DNA from: Sphingobium naphthae
GTDB lineage: Bacteria > Pseudomonadota > Alphaproteobacteria > Sphingomonadales > Sphingomonadaceae
Assembly (NCBI RefSeq): GCF_020782235.1
Contig: NZ_JAJGNO010000009.1
Location: 1-64,000, forward strand
Length of the DNA: 64,000 nucleotides
Reading direction: 5' to 3'
The position numbers and the translations under genes were made by a program. Shown here piece by piece: positions 1 through 8,467 of this stretch. The notes under the pieces are model-generated. The model did not search any database. It had not been told where the DNA came from and saw only the letters and a program-made list of their open reading frames with translations. Every line of letters begins with the position of its first letter. Position 1 is the stretch's first letter.

Positions 1-77
1 AGGGACGAGTTCAACATGGGTCAATTCTCAGCGGAAATTTACGCCCTACCCGGGTCACTTCTCAGTGGAAATCAACA
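1..77. mobile_element. Terminus of an IS21-family-like element (partial)
   Basis: Two direct repeats share a core of the form GGGTCAnTTCTCAGnGGAAAT, at 18-38 and 52-72, and the second runs on to CAACA at 77. Tandem copies of this kind of sequence are characteristic of IS21-family ends, and the final bases resemble the tip of such an element. The body (istA/istB) would lie left of the window. Family assignment is from memory of IS21 ends in proteobacteria. Confidence 0.5.
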
Positions 78-173
78 ATGACGAGATCAAGGTGTCTCGG
101 GAGCCTGGCCTTTTCTCTGTGTTCGATCAAAGAGCAGCGTGACAGGTCAATTATTTCAGATGCCGTATGTCAG

Positions 174-995
174 CTACCAGATCCTTTTGTAGGTTGTTCC
201 TTTGAGGCTGGTGAGCTTGGGGTCTCTAGGCATCAGGTCGATGCATCGCTGGAGCGATGGGATATCGGTAGCGAAATCGATGGGCCTCACATTGCCAAGT
301 TCGGGGTTTGGCGTAGATACAAAAACCGCGCTGTCATCCTTTGATTCAAACAAGCGGGATGCCATGGCAATGAGAATTTGGTAACAAGACACCCGCTGAC
401 GCATCAGAGCGTAAGATGCACAACGACGATGTGTGTTTTGGCGGAAGGGCTGTGGGCCGCCGCCTTCCGCGTCGGGCTTATTGTATTGCTGAGCTCGTTT
501 CCTTCTGAGCCACGACTCTTCGATACCTAGTAGGCGTTGGACGGGCCATCCGCCGGAAATCATGTTCTCGATAGCATCTATGTCTGCGAGGAGCCGCGCA
601 TAGGGGACTCCTCCTTCCATGCAGATATGACGCGGTGTTGTGCCGTTAGATGAGAGAGGTATGATGTACCACTCACGAAAATCGTCGTCATAGAGACCGC
701 GCCGCCGCCCTGCGGCCTCAAATTTTAGCTGAAGGGCTTCGCGACGCTTCGTATAGGCTTTGCGTTCGGGATTGACGACAAAGGTGTTGGGCTTGGATCC
801 ATGGGCAATGATCCGCCTAGCAATTGGGTGCACCCCTTGCCTGTCGGGCTCGTCGCACAGCATCCGCATGTAAGTTGCGACGGTTTGATCCGGCGATCCA
901 TATTCAACCGCATTTGTGCCGGCAGCGTCAAGAACATCTCGATCGATCTGACGTGGATCGGTGAGGGTTGTATTCTCGAATGGCCAGCGAGTAAT
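174..995 (-). pseudogene. 3' fragment of a gene cut by the IS630 element; product unknown
   Basis: The minus-strand frame is open from the IS edge at about 995 to a TAG stop at 174-176. The first ATG is at 869, but coding-looking sequence in the same frame continues upstream to the IS, so the ATG is probably not the real start. I do not recognise the domain. The fragment is basic and contains a short arginine-lysine-rich stretch. It faces the same way as the CoiA-like fragment on the far side of the IS and is probably its C-terminal half. However, excising the IS with one TA copy leaves the two frames one base out of register, so there is also a frameshift or the two parts are distinct genes. 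Confidence 0.5.
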
Positions 996-996
996 A

Positions 997-2157
997 CCAA
1001 GGTGCGCTGAGGCTGACTCACGCCGGGGATTCCCAAGCTGATGATTTTCTGATTCACCATGGCAAGCACATGGAGGCTTGCGATGGCGGCAGCGATTAGG
1101 GTTCGATCTGACTACACTTCGACGGATTTGCGAGGGCTTGCGCGACGAAGTGGCGATGCCAATCAGGTCCGACGTCTATTGGCCATTGCGCTGATTTTGG
1201 ACGGCGGGAGCCGCGGCGAAGCGGCGAAGATTGCCGGCGTGACGCTGCAGATCGTGCGCGACTGGGTTCTACGCTTCAACGAGGGCGGCCCCGAGGGTCT
1301 GGCAACTCGCAAGTCTCCGGGGCGGGTTTCGATCTTGAATGACGATCAGCGCGCCCGGCTTGCCGAGATCGTCGAGGCGGGCCCGATCCCCGCAGCGCAT
1401 GGCGTAGTGCGCTGGCGGCTGTGTGATCTGGCGCAGTGGGTCTGGGACGAGTTCGAACTGTCGGTCACGCGCCACACCCTCGGGCGCGAACTGCGTGCGA
1501 TGGGTTATCGCAAGCTCTCGGCCCGGCCACGCCATCGAGGCCAGAAGAGCGACGATATTGCCGATTTTAAAAAAGTTTCGTCGCCCGTCTGGCGCAAATC
1601 AGGCGGCGGCTGCCGAGAGGAACGCCGATAGAGCTGTGGTGGCAGGACGAGGCTCGCCTCGGCCAGCAGACCAAGCTCACCCGGCGCTGGGCGAAGCGCG
1701 GAACGCGGCCATCAGCGCCAAAGGACCAACGTCGCTCCTCGGCATGGCTGTTCGGTGCGATCTGCCCCGCCGAAGGTAAGGCCGCCGGCATCGTCATGCC
1801 TCGTTGCAACAGCGAGGCGATGAGCATGCATCTCGAGGAGATCGCCTTCCACGTCGCGCCAGGCGCGCATGCGGTCCTCCTGCTCGATCAGGCCGGATGG
1901 CACGGATCGGCCAAACTGGTCGTGCCTCACAACATTACCCTGATGCCGCTGCCGCCACGATGTCCGGAGCTCAACCCTGTCGAGAACGTCTGGCAGTTCA
2001 TGCGCGACAACTGGCTGTCGAACCGCATCTTCAAATCCTATGACGACATCGTCGACCAATGCTGCTTCGCATGGAACAAGCTCGTCGACCAGCCATGGCG
2101 CATCATGTCCATCGGAATGCGCCAATGGGCTCATGGGTTCTGATCAATGCACCTTGG
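997..2157 (+). mobile_element. IS630-family insertion sequence
   Basis: About 1.16 kb, bounded by short inverted ends that begin CCAAGGTGC on the left (997) and end GCACCTTGG on the right (2157). Each side is followed directly by TA (995-996 and 2158-2159), the target duplication expected for IS630/Tc1-mariner transposition. It carries one transposase gene read across a frameshift. It lies in a gene, splitting it into the fragments at 174-995 and 2158-3126. Confidence 0.85.
1083..2143 (+). CDS. IS630-family transposase, expressed by -1 frameshift
   Basis: The first frame (1083 to about 1574) encodes an N-terminal helix-turn-helix region. It would terminate at 1631, but a run of six A at 1569-1574, in zero-frame codons TTT AAA AAA, allows a -1 slip into the frame that ends at 2143. 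The joined product of about 353 aa contains the DDE catalytic region: WWQDEARLG for the first Asp, LLLDQAGWH for the second, and NPVENVW for the Glu. The frame could be split by a real mutation, but the homopolymer at exactly the overlap and the intact catalytic motifs favour a programmed or transcriptional slip. An in-frame ATG at 1059 is an alternative start. Confidence 0.8.
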
Positions 2158-3126
2158 TATAACAGGGCCAGTTTCTTGGGTTTCAAAAACCCTCTCTGAT
2201 AAAAGAAAGCCCATTTTGTGGGTAAACTTACGATACACATTCGGAGGGCGATCATACGATATATCACCATCCAGATCCGGCTTAGAATCGAGATAATCGC
2301 GCAGGACTATATGTTGCCAATTGTCTGTTGGCGCGCAGAACCAATGCGTCCCTGGAATTTCTCGACCAATGAATGGTCTGGTGCCAAGCTCAAGGACTTC
2401 GGCCTCGTGCTTTTTGCGCTCTTTTTTAGTAATGAAATGAGGAATATCATTCAATAGGTTGCGTAACTGAAGACCTTTGGCGCTAATCATTTCATCATGT
2501 TCGGATTTGAGAAGCGCGATGCGTTCATTTTCCAGCTGATGTGCAATCCAGATGCGGGGCGCATCGAACAGGATCGCCTGCCGCAGGTCGTGCCCCGACA
2601 TTGTCTCGAAATCATATTCGACGACGTCGATCTCGATACATGACTGGACGCGCTGGCGGAGAAGCTCTGCCTTGACTTCGTCGACCGCGTGGTAGACCTT
2701 GATTTCGACATTTAGGCGACCATCGGGATGATAGAGTACGACGTCAGGCCTGATGCCGTCCTGCCATTCTTCCAGCGTCACGGCATGGTATTTCCAGTCG
2801 GTCTCGAAATCGCGGGCTAAGTCTCGATATTCGACATGGTGCGGAGGAAGCCCGACAGTTCGGGCCTCTTCGATTACCATCTTCGACCAGAGGTGAAGGC
2901 TTGTTTCGAGGCCGGATGTGCATTCGTCATGCGAAACATGTGCAAAGTGACCGCGCCGCGTTATGATTTTGTCGCTACCCTTACGGGTATGTGGGACGGT
3001 TTCTGCAACGTGGCGCATTTCGGATTGGCAGCCGGCGCAGATAAATGGCGCTTGGGTTTTAGAAGCGTCATCGATGTGAACGACCTTGCCGGTTGATTTC
3101 ACAAGAGCGAAGGGATGTTTCAGCAT
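2158..3126 (-). pseudogene. 5' part of a CoiA-like nuclease gene, interrupted by IS630
   Basis: About 323 native residues from ATG at 3126; translation then enters the IS and stops at 2131. The N-terminus has a CxxC zinc-ribbon-like start (ICAGCQSEM), then a GHFAH segment. A PD-(D/E)xK nuclease pattern follows: RPDVVLYHPDG, then NVEIKV, as in competence CoiA-like proteins. Such proteins are predicted DNA nucleases and also occur in mobile islands. The C-terminal third is unfamiliar. The gene is probably inactive because of the insertion; its downstream half is likely the 174-995 fragment. Confidence 0.6.
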
Positions 3127-3288
3127 TTTGAACCATGGACAGATCTATTGTGGCGAGGCGTCCAATGGATGAATTTCCTTTGTCGCCGTGGAGCGCGCAC
3201 AAAGTTCCTACATTGTTTTTATCTCTTCCTCTCCTGCCGAACCAAGCTATTTGGAACAGCGTGAGTGAACCGTTCATGCGACCGCGAA

Positions 3289-3331
3289 ATTTATCCCACA
3301 TTTTCGCGATTCAAGAAAATGTGGGATAAAT
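3289..3331. repeat. Perfect 17-bp inverted repeat with 9-base loop
   Basis: Arms 3289-3305 (starting ATTTATCCCACA) and 3315-3331 are exact reverse complements around nine bases. It lies between the 3' end of dmeF and the 5' end of the CoiA-like gene, both on the minus strand. It could serve as a terminator for dmeF, because the minus-strand hairpin ends in an AT-rich stretch, though there is no long T run. It could also be an operator or a relic of a mobile element end. The rest of 3127-3348 shows no gene. Confidence 0.6.
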
Positions 3332-3348
3332 CACGATATTCCTGTCGG

Positions 3349-4281
3349 TTATGCCACTGTCGCGACTTCGACGGTGAGGTGCTGAAGCTCATGAACGGGC
3401 ACAAGGCGTCTGCGGATTTCCGTCGCATCTACGCCCGGTTGGGCAGAGACGCCAACGATCGCGGAGTGTGCTTCAGGGCCTACCTTCCACACGTGCAGGT
3501 CCGTGATCCGGGCATCGCCTGCCGTTTCGACCAACTCGCGGACTTCATCGGCTACGTGGCGATCTGTGCGGTCCAGGAGAATGGCGGCCGTGTCGCGCAT
3601 CAGCGACCATGACCAGCGCGCAATCACGATGGCGCCGACGATGCCCATGATTGGATCCATCCACACCCAGCCCAGATAGCGGCCGGCCAACAGAGCTGCG
3701 ATTGCCAGCACCGATGTCAGGGCATCAGCCAGAACATGCATGTAGGCAGAACGCAGATTGTTGTCGCCACCATGGCTGTGACCATGGTGATGCCCATGGT
3801 CGTGACCGTGGCCGCCGGAGAGCAAAAAGGCCGAGGCTATGTTCACGAGCAGCCCGAGGATTGCGATCCATGTGGCCTCCGCGAAGGCGACGTTGATAGG
3901 CTCAAACAGCCGCATGACGGACTCGACGCCGATAGCGAGGGCTATGATGCCCAGGACGAGGGCCGATGCGAATCCAGCGAGATCGCCGATCTTCCCGGTG
4001 CCGAAGCTGAAGTCGCCGTTATGAGCATGGCGTTTCGCATAGGCATAAGCCGCGGCCGCAACACCAAGCGCTCCGGCATGGGTGGCCATATGGAAGCCGT
4101 CAGCCAGTAGGGCCATCGATCCAGTAGTGTAACCAGCGACAATCTCTGCCACCATCATGAGGGCGGTGAGCACCACGACCCAGAGTGTCCGGCGGGCATT
4201 GTCGTCATGGCTGGCGGCCAGGAACATATGTTCGTGCGTCAGGTGGCCGGTGTCGGCCAGCACGGCGGTCTTGGTGCTCAC
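3349..4281 (-). CDS. dmeF: Cation diffusion facilitator, DmeF-like Co/Ni efflux protein
   Basis: 310 aa inner-membrane CDF transporter expected to export divalent metals in exchange for protons. Several hydrophobic segments are visible. The metal-site motif HxxxD appears as LLADGFHM in the second segment, and HVLADALTS in the fifth. A histidine-rich cytoplasmic loop (about residues 158-175, GHDHGHHHGHSHGG) and a cytoplasmic C-terminal domain follow. The His loop and the adjacent RcnR/CsoR-family regulator point to cobalt/nickel (DmeF) rather than a general zinc transporter, which is inference. It overlaps the upstream regulator by four bases, so the two genes are translationally coupled. Confidence 0.85.
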   Translation of the reverse strand: MSTKTAVLADTGHLTHEHMFLAASHDDNARRTLWVVVLTALMMVAEIVAGYTTGSMALLADGFHMATHAGALGVAAAAYAYAKRHAHNGDFSFGTGKIGDLAGFASALVLGIIALAIGVESVMRLFEPINVAFAEATWIAILGLLVNIASAFLLSGGHGHDHGHHHGHSHGGDNNLRSAYMHVLADALTSVLAIAALLAGRYLGWVWMDPIMGIVGAIVIARWSWSLMRDTAAILLDRTDRHVADEVRELVETAGDARITDLHVWKVGPEAHSAIVGVSAQPGVDATEIRRRLVPVHELQHLTVEVATVA

Positions 4282-4553
4282 TTGCTGTACCTCCGGATGA
4301 TCGTGACGAGGTCCTCTGCGCCTTGCTGGCGTTCTTCGGGCGACAGACCGTCGCGCGCGACATGGGCCTCCAGATGTTCGACGATGATCTCATCGAGAAG
4401 CCCATTCACGGCTCCGCGAACGGCTGCGACCAGATGGAGGACTTCGGTGCAATTCGCGTTGCCGCCAAGCGCGCGTTCTACTGCGCCAACCTGGCCCGCG
4501 ATGCGCTTGATTCGCCCGAGTAACGCGTCTCGGTTTTCATTGATGTGGGCCAT
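4278..4553 (-). CDS. dmeR: RcnR/CsoR-family metal-responsive repressor (DmeR-like)
   Basis: 91 aa from the ATG at 4553, chosen over an upstream start at 4637 because a GAGGG ribosome site lies just before it and the family begins MAH. All-helical DUF156 fold: the conserved start HINENRDALLGRIKRIAGQV is followed by a Cys in NCTEV and a His in VEHLEAHV, which are family metal ligands. Such proteins repress an efflux gene until Ni(II) or Co(II) binds. It is the first gene of the dmeR-dmeF pair, and a G-rich candidate operator lies upstream at 4610-4634. Confidence 0.85.
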   Translation of the reverse strand: MAHINENRDALLGRIKRIAGQVGAVERALGGNANCTEVLHLVAAVRGAVNGLLDEIIVEHLEAHVARDGLSPEERQQGAEDLVTIIRRYSK

Positions 4554-4609
4554 TTTTCCCTCGGTAGCCTCAGTGTCACGCAGCAAATTGCTGCTGGTAG
4601 GACGATGCG

Positions 4610-4634
4610 TTATAGGGTAGGTGGGTAGGGTATG
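4610..4634. promoter_or_regulatory. Candidate RcnR/DmeR-type operator
   Basis: The sequence has GGG tracts flanked by TA/AT steps (ATAGGGTA, GGTGGGTA, GGGTAT) between the divergent dmeR and DUF1289 genes. RcnR-family repressors recognise G/C tracts flanked by such steps. The assignment rests only on pattern and position. Confidence 0.4.
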
Positions 4635-4658
4635 CAATCAAATTCAATGGAATGATCT

Positions 4659-4928
4659 GTGCGCTCGCCTTGCATTGACCTTTGTGGTTTTGACGCCTCG
4701 TCCGGCTGGTGCCGTGGTTGTGGTCGTTCTCGTGAGGAAGTGCGTCGTTGGCGCAATCTGCGCCCGGGCGAGGCGCGTAAGGTTGCGGCGGACTTGCCAC
4801 AGCGCCTGTCCAAGCTGCGCGCAAAGAGCCTGACGAATGATTCGCACCGACGACTGACCAACTTCTCGGCTGATGTCGTCAGTGCGATGGGTGGCAAGCT
4901 GAAGCTGTTAGCCAGGCGCGACCTTTAA
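4659..4928 (+). CDS. DUF1289 family protein
   Basis: 89 aa. The N-terminus reads SPCIDLCGFDASSGWCRGCG, with the four-cysteine arrangement of DUF1289 proteins (CxxxC, then CxxC), followed by the family-typical EEVRRW. The cysteines suggest a bound metal or Fe-S cluster; the function is not established. It is divergent from dmeR, and its last 21 bases overlap the convergent lipoprotein gene. Confidence 0.75.
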   Translation: MRSPCIDLCGFDASSGWCRGCGRSREEVRRWRNLRPGEARKVAADLPQRLSKLRAKSLTNDSHRRLTNFSADVVSAMGGKLKLLARRDL

Positions 4929-5243
4929 CTGATGATCGTCTCCGTATCGAATGCGGCAGGAATAGCCATGGCCGCACTCAGCGTGCATCTGTGACACGGC
5001 GGCTTTGGTCAGCCGCTGTGTCTGGCCGCTATCTTCGATTTCGATCCGTTCGACCGATTGGAAATCGAATGGCGCAACAGGGACGTTTTCCCGACCCTGT
5101 TTGATGAGCACCCCATAGTGCGATGTGCCTTTGAAATAGGTCACACGGATGTCGTGGGAGCTTTCATTCTTCCATCTGGGGTGGACCGGCCCACAGGCGG
5201 ACAGGGAGAGGGCCAAGGCGGTCAGTAAGATCGTCGGTCTCAT
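4908..5243 (-). CDS. Small predicted lipoprotein, function unknown
   Basis: 111 aa beginning MRPTILLTALALSLSACGP: a short basic start, a hydrophobic stretch and an LSAC lipobox, so lipidation at Cys17 is expected. The mature part is short and beta-prone, with two further cysteines (ECGHGYSCRI) that could form a disulfide. I recognise no family. It overlaps the end of the DUF1289 gene tail to tail. Confidence 0.6.
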   Translation of the reverse strand: MRPTILLTALALSLSACGPVHPRWKNESSHDIRVTYFKGTSHYGVLIKQGRENVPVAPFDFQSVERIEIEDSGQTQRLTKAAVSQMHAECGHGYSCRIRYGDDHQLKVAPG

Positions 5244-5276
5244 GATTTCTTCTTATTCGCTAGAACCGCGCATAAT

Positions 5277-5298
5277 AAAAAGCCCGGCCTAACGGGGC
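5277..5298 (-). terminator. Possible weak intrinsic terminator at the end of the tniQ operon
   Basis: On the minus strand, GCCCC and CCGGGC arms pair around a short loop and are followed by TTTTTATT. The stem is only about four clean pairs, so strength is doubtful. It lies downstream of tniQ on the same strand. Confidence 0.35.
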
Positions 5299-5463
5299 GT
5301 GAACAGCGATGTCCTGAAGGCGATCGAGCGGCGTTCGGAGTTGCTCCGACGCTTGCTCGCGTATTCATCTTGCATGGGATATTATTGGCACCGAAGCAGG
5401 AATGTCGCTGGCGGGCTGCACATTTCTAAAATGAACCTGGATCCACGGAAGGGATGGAGCGGC

Positions 5464-5643
5464 ATGATCATCACCCTCTCTGACCTTTTAACGGGAATCC
5501 GAGAGCGCAAGGCTGCCTTGGGTATCATCGATACTCCAGAGCGTACCGATGCCATGCGCAATAGCGGATCGCGCCGAACAGCGCGCAAGCGTGCTATGTT
5601 GGCCCGGATCGAGGAGCGCTCACGCGACGCGGGCGTCGTCTAG
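5464..5643 (+). CDS. Small hypothetical basic protein
   Basis: 59 aa from the ATG at 5464, preferred because GGAG lies eight bases upstream; a GTG at 5299 in the same frame would give 114 aa. The product is rich in Arg (NSGSRRTARKRAMLARIEER). I recognise no domain but recall similar short ORFs in sphingomonad accessory regions. It converges on tniQ with a four-base overlap. It may lie just at or inside the edge of the Tn7-like element. Confidence 0.5.
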   Translation: MIITLSDLLTGIRERKAALGIIDTPERTDAMRNSGSRRTARKRAMLARIEERSRDAGVV

Positions 5644-7499
5644 GCTGACCAAGCGCCTTGTTTCATGATATTGGCGAAGCTCATGCGGCAGTAGCCCGCA
5701 TCATGTATCGTCGGCAAACCGACCTTCCGCGCCCATTTTTGTGCTGACTGGGGAGGCAATCCCATCCTGTAGCCGATCTCGACCGATCCTATGATCTCTG
5801 CGGCGGTCTGAAGAACATCCACCGCGAGATATGCTTTACCGTGGCGACGTATGCGGCCGGTGGCGACGAATTTGAGAAACTGATTGGTGGCCAGGTTGAG
5901 TATCTCGCTGGCATCGGCGCCTGATAGCTCATCCTCGACATGGGCACCGGACAACGGGTTTTCCAACATCCGCAAAGTGTCGATGAGTTCGGCCGGGATT
6001 AGTATCTGGTGGGACAGGTCCGACGCCTCGGGGGCCAGACTAAATCGACCATCCGGCCCCAGAAGCCAGGCGAAGATGCCAGCCCAGGGCTTGGCACGAC
6101 CGCCAATAGCTCGTGCTGCGATTTGCAGCGGAACGCCGTCAATCATGGCGGGATCGGCTTTGGCTTGGATCTTTGCCTCGAATGCCGCCCAGGCCTGCGT
6201 GGTGGTATTGCGGACGCCATATCGCGCCTCCCAATAAGGGTGGGTCAGCGGGGCGAGCAATCCAGATTGCATCAACTGCGCTACGGCATAGCGGGGCAAC
6301 TGAGTTGACTGAGACACAGCGGTCAAAGGCAGACGGTCAGGCTTGGTGCGTGCCAGTTCCTCGATTTCCCCAGGATCATGGAACGGTCGAACTACGCCAT
6401 GCACTCGCACGTCGGTGAGCTTGAAGACGCCGGCGGCGCGAAGCTTTGCAATGATGGTATCCGTCTCGCGCAGCACACGCACGGCTGATTTGGCGGAGAT
6501 CAGTCCAACTATGTCATTCCCCTCGTCGGCCGACGGGAGGTCGGTCAGATCAGGGCTTTGACTGAGATCGGGCTGCTCTTGCTGCAGGCCATGTAGAAAC
6601 ATCGCGAACAGGGCTTTGACGCGGGGCGAGGAGCGGCCGATCCGGGCTTGCTTGACGGCGTGCCCCAATTTGTTCGACCAGTTGTCCCCTTCGCGTGGAG
6701 CTGGAAATAGGTCGGCTGGAACGATGGGCCATTGGCGCAGCAGTGTCACAGCATCATGAAGCGCGCTGATGACCGTCATGGTAAGGTTAGGATTGGTCAG
6801 CCATTTTCCGCGCAGTTGGTCGTTTAGCCAGGGGGAGAGCTTCAAAGCCAAGTCGGCAATGTCGTGCGGCTCCAAACTCGCAATCGGGTCAGGAAACTGT
6901 GATCGCGAAGCGGCACGTACATCGGAATCATGGCTGAAGAGGCCAGCATAGATGCCCAGATTGTCGCGCATCTCGAGAGGGATGAACTCGGCCGGTCCCT
7001 CACGCAGGTCCGCGCTGCAGACATCTTGGTCGCAGGTGGCAATGCCGTTGGCATACCGCCACCGTTGGGTGACGCCGCATTCGTGACATTCGCTGCGCAG
7101 GATCTGAAAGGTTTCCGGGCAGAATGGGACGGAGGCCAACTGCCAAATCGCACGATGATGAGCCGATAGGGCAAGGCTGGCCGGTGCATATCGGCGGATG
7201 GTGGTTCGCAGTTCGCTCTGCCACGCGCGTCCACCAAACCAATGTATGATCGCGCTGCCTTCTTCTGGACCGTGGGCATGGTGCAGTAATTGGAGGTACG
7301 GCACTACCAGAATGTCAGCCAGCGCCGGTAGCTGTTCGGCGTTGGTTGTGGCCGCCGTCGGCTTGTTGTCGTAAACCCAGCCAGCCTCGGACAAAAGCGT
7401 TCCCGTCCGTGGATATCCGTTCTCGGCAGTCACACGGGCGACAAGGCCCATGAGACTTTCGCCAGCGATCGGCGCGAGCGGGTATTTCACTTGGCTCAA
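5640..7499 (-). CDS. tniQ: TniQ/TnsD-like target-site selector of Tn7-like transposon
   Basis: 619 aa. The N-terminal TniQ domain (PLAPIAGESLMGLVAR) is followed by a zinc-finger region with Cys at about 127, 138, 141, 156 and 161 (CPETF, ECHECG, TCDQDVC). A long C-terminal half then contains basic, HTH-like segments. The length fits a TnsD-type protein that binds a fixed chromosomal attachment site rather than a short CRISPR-associated TniQ. It would recruit TnsC to the target. The start is a TTG overlapping the tnsC stop (TTGA), with GTG at 7490 as an alternative. A nearby tRNA-Arg is one possible target; that is inference. Confidence 0.85.
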   Translation of the reverse strand: MSQVKYPLAPIAGESLMGLVARVTAENGYPRTGTLLSEAGWVYDNKPTAATTNAEQLPALADILVVPYLQLLHHAHGPEEGSAIIHWFGGRAWQSELRTTIRRYAPASLALSAHHRAIWQLASVPFCPETFQILRSECHECGVTQRWRYANGIATCDQDVCSADLREGPAEFIPLEMRDNLGIYAGLFSHDSDVRAASRSQFPDPIASLEPHDIADLALKLSPWLNDQLRGKWLTNPNLTMTVISALHDAVTLLRQWPIVPADLFPAPREGDNWSNKLGHAVKQARIGRSSPRVKALFAMFLHGLQQEQPDLSQSPDLTDLPSADEGNDIVGLISAKSAVRVLRETDTIIAKLRAAGVFKLTDVRVHGVVRPFHDPGEIEELARTKPDRLPLTAVSQSTQLPRYAVAQLMQSGLLAPLTHPYWEARYGVRNTTTQAWAAFEAKIQAKADPAMIDGVPLQIAARAIGGRAKPWAGIFAWLLGPDGRFSLAPEASDLSHQILIPAELIDTLRMLENPLSGAHVEDELSGADASEILNLATNQFLKFVATGRIRRHGKAYLAVDVLQTAAEIIGSVEIGYRMGLPPQSAQKWARKVGLPTIHDAGYCRMSFANIMKQGAWSA

Positions 7500-8446
7500 G
7501 CTTCGATCTCCACGAACGGATTATAGTCGATGAAGCTATGGGCAATGGCCCAGCTGTTCACTGCCATGGCGAGATCGTTGCGGGTAATCGCATGCCGACC
7601 TTCACGCACGACATTTATCGCCGCCGTTTCCACGATGCGGCAGGTGCGGCCGATGATTCCGCTGCTTGCGAGGCAAAGGGGGCGAGCAATGTCCTCTTCG
7701 ACCAGGCCGCTGGCGACCTTCATGATCTGCTTGTCGACCATGGCGGTATCGAGGTCTTCGACGAAGTCCAGGAATAGGTCTCGATCGTCATCCGCCCACC
7801 AATCAAGGGGAGGAAGCGTGAGGGGAGGGAAGAGCCGGCCGTTCAACTCGTGGCTGGACTGGAACAGCTTGTCCGCGTCGTGGGTGCCGAAAAAGGCGAT
7901 AGGAACAAGGCCAGAATCAAGGAACGTCTTCAGGCTATCCGTGACATGGGTTGCGGCCGATGACCGGCGCGACAGATGCTGGATTTCATCGATGACGAGC
8001 AACTGCACGTTATCCCGTTTGATGGCTTGCACGGCACGCTTGTGCAGGTTGGGTTCGGTGCCGCGGTCATAAAAGGGGTCGTCCAGGGCCTGCAGGATGG
8101 AAGAGAATAGCGACCTGGCGGTGCCAGTGCTCATGAGCTTGACGATCAGGACGGGCCGGCTGCCTTCGGGAAGTTCGCCCAGGCGTTCGATGCCGTCCCG
8201 GAAATGTTCGGCTGCTGTCGTTTTGCCCGAACCGCTTTCAGCCAGGAGGGTGATGCCATATTGCCGCTCGCCACGGGTGGCGATGCCAGAGCGCCGGACC
8301 TCATCCAGCCCAGCTATGATGGCCTCTTGGCGAGGATGAACAATCTTGATCTGGCGGAACGCGCTGCGGGCATCTGCCACGCGCTGAGAGCGGGCAGCGG
8401 CTTCATTCGGCCGTACAACCGGCGGGTTTGATGTAGTGGTAGTCAT
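7496..8446 (-). CDS. tnsC: TnsC/TniB AAA+ ATPase of Tn7-like transposon
   Basis: 316 aa. Walker A is GSGKTT (about residues 72-77) after ITLLAES, and Walker B is LLVIDEIQHLS (about 150). The remainder matches TniB/TnsC AAA+ regulators, which polymerise on target DNA, bridge TniQ to the transposase and give target immunity. ATG start at 8446. It sits between tnsB (21-base gap) and tniQ (overlap), so the three genes are one transcription unit. Confidence 0.9.
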   Translation of the reverse strand: MTTTTSNPPVVRPNEAAARSQRVADARSAFRQIKIVHPRQEAIIAGLDEVRRSGIATRGERQYGITLLAESGSGKTTAAEHFRDGIERLGELPEGSRPVLIVKLMSTGTARSLFSSILQALDDPFYDRGTEPNLHKRAVQAIKRDNVQLLVIDEIQHLSRRSSAATHVTDSLKTFLDSGLVPIAFFGTHDADKLFQSSHELNGRLFPPLTLPPLDWWADDDRDLFLDFVEDLDTAMVDKQIMKVASGLVEEDIARPLCLASSGIIGRTCRIVETAAINVVREGRHAITRNDLAMAVNSWAIAHSFIDYNPFVEIEA

Positions 8447-8467
8447 GTGTTGCCTTTCGGGTAGGGG

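Noticed and set aside
168..174. TGTCAGC as the left tip of the Tn7-like element
   Set aside because: The word matches the tRNA-side GCTGACA, but the flanking five bases (CCGTA and ACCGA) do not form a duplication, and seven bases are too few.
725..1069. 114-aa minus-strand ORF crossing the IS630 left end
   Set aside because: It runs across the IS boundary and is out of frame with the fragment that continues to 174; it is an accidental frame.
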